This document shows, in pieces, positions 63,912 through 64,000 of a stretch of DNA of 64,000 bases. Source of the DNA: Azospirillum thiophilum (lineage in GTDB: Bacteria; Pseudomonadota; Alphaproteobacteria; Azospirillales; Azospirillaceae); NCBI RefSeq assembly GCF_001305595.1, contig NZ_CP012403.1, forward strand, positions 332,501 through 396,500. The letters are read 5' to 3'. Each line of letters begins with the position of its first letter. Position 1 is the first letter of the stretch. The notes beneath the pieces are model-generated. The model saw only the letters and a program-made list of their open reading frames with translations, made no database searches and had not been told where the DNA came from. Made by a program: the position numbers and the translations under genes.

Positions 63912-64000
63912 TCAGCTCCGCCCCGGCTGCAGGTTGGGCCTGGGCGGGACCGCCATCGGCGTCGGCAGCGGTTCCGGCATCGGGATCGCCTCGGTCTGCT
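63912..64000 (-). CDS. C-terminal end of an unidentified Pro-rich protein (partial)
   Basis: The minus strand reads open from the window edge for 28 codons to TGA at 63912-63914, giving a Pro-rich tail (MPEPLPTPMAVPPRPNLQPG). The bidirectional terminator follows. The family cannot be known from this piece. Confidence 0.4.
   Translation of the reverse strand, partial: QTEAIPMPEPLPTPMAVPPRPNLQPGRS

Overview
The window is high-GC (roughly two thirds G+C by eye), gene-dense and free of recognisable phage or complete insertion sequences. Its proteins (FliN-type motor protein, GatB, pntAA/AB/B split transhydrogenase, PrtD/PrtE-type type I secretion pair, PHB depolymerase) and codon use suggest an Azospirillum-like member of the Rhodospirillales (Alphaproteobacteria). 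This assignment is an inference from protein style, not from a marker gene.

Layout. 1-6.9 kb: purU, envelope genes (amidase, BON lipoprotein, periplasmic repeat protein) and a quinone oxidoreductase. 6.9-40 kb: a large metabolic region built around oxalate and glyoxylate: an IclR regulator, sucCD, frc, oxc, two paralogous GntR regulators, a second IclR regulator, a cytoplasmic triple-PAS chemoreceptor, a LysR regulator, gcl, the ureide genes uraH/puuE/uraD, pntAA/AB/B, a CBS protein, a PanE2-like reductase, two oxalate/formate (OFA) transporters, a GNAT/CBS/deacetylase group, a shortened PPDK-like protein coupled to a shortened beta-hydroxyacid dehydrogenase, a Nudix protein, pyruvate kinase and thiE. 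41.7-46.7 kb: small proteins, a Hint-domain protein, tRNA-Ser(GCT) and a sensor kinase. 46.7-58 kb: housekeeping genes (gatB, dpaL, fliN, a rhodanese, murJ, eno) and an AT-richer stretch with an FkbM-type methyltransferase. 58-64 kb: PHB depolymerase, peroxiredoxin and a type I secretion ABC/HlyD pair.

How the genes work together. Oxalate would enter through the OFA carriers, be activated by Frc, then either be decarboxylated by Oxc to formyl-CoA or reduced to glyoxylate by the PanE2-like protein, which sits at the head of an apparent operon with the NADPH-generating transhydrogenase. Gcl (also fed by the ureide genes) makes tartronate semialdehyde; pyruvate kinase and enolase lie on the onward route. 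Oxc and Gcl both need thiamine diphosphate, and thiE lies beside the second transporter.

The most interesting observation is a recurring palindrome (core TGGTATACCA and close variants) in the promoter regions of gntR1-oxc-frc, the panE2 operon, both OFA carriers, gntR2 and a GNAT-CBS-deacetylase set that resembles the Bacillus acuABC protein-acetylation module. This looks like one GntR regulon joining oxalate catabolism to a possible acetylation switch, perhaps with an operator-controlled small RNA at 28.7 kb.
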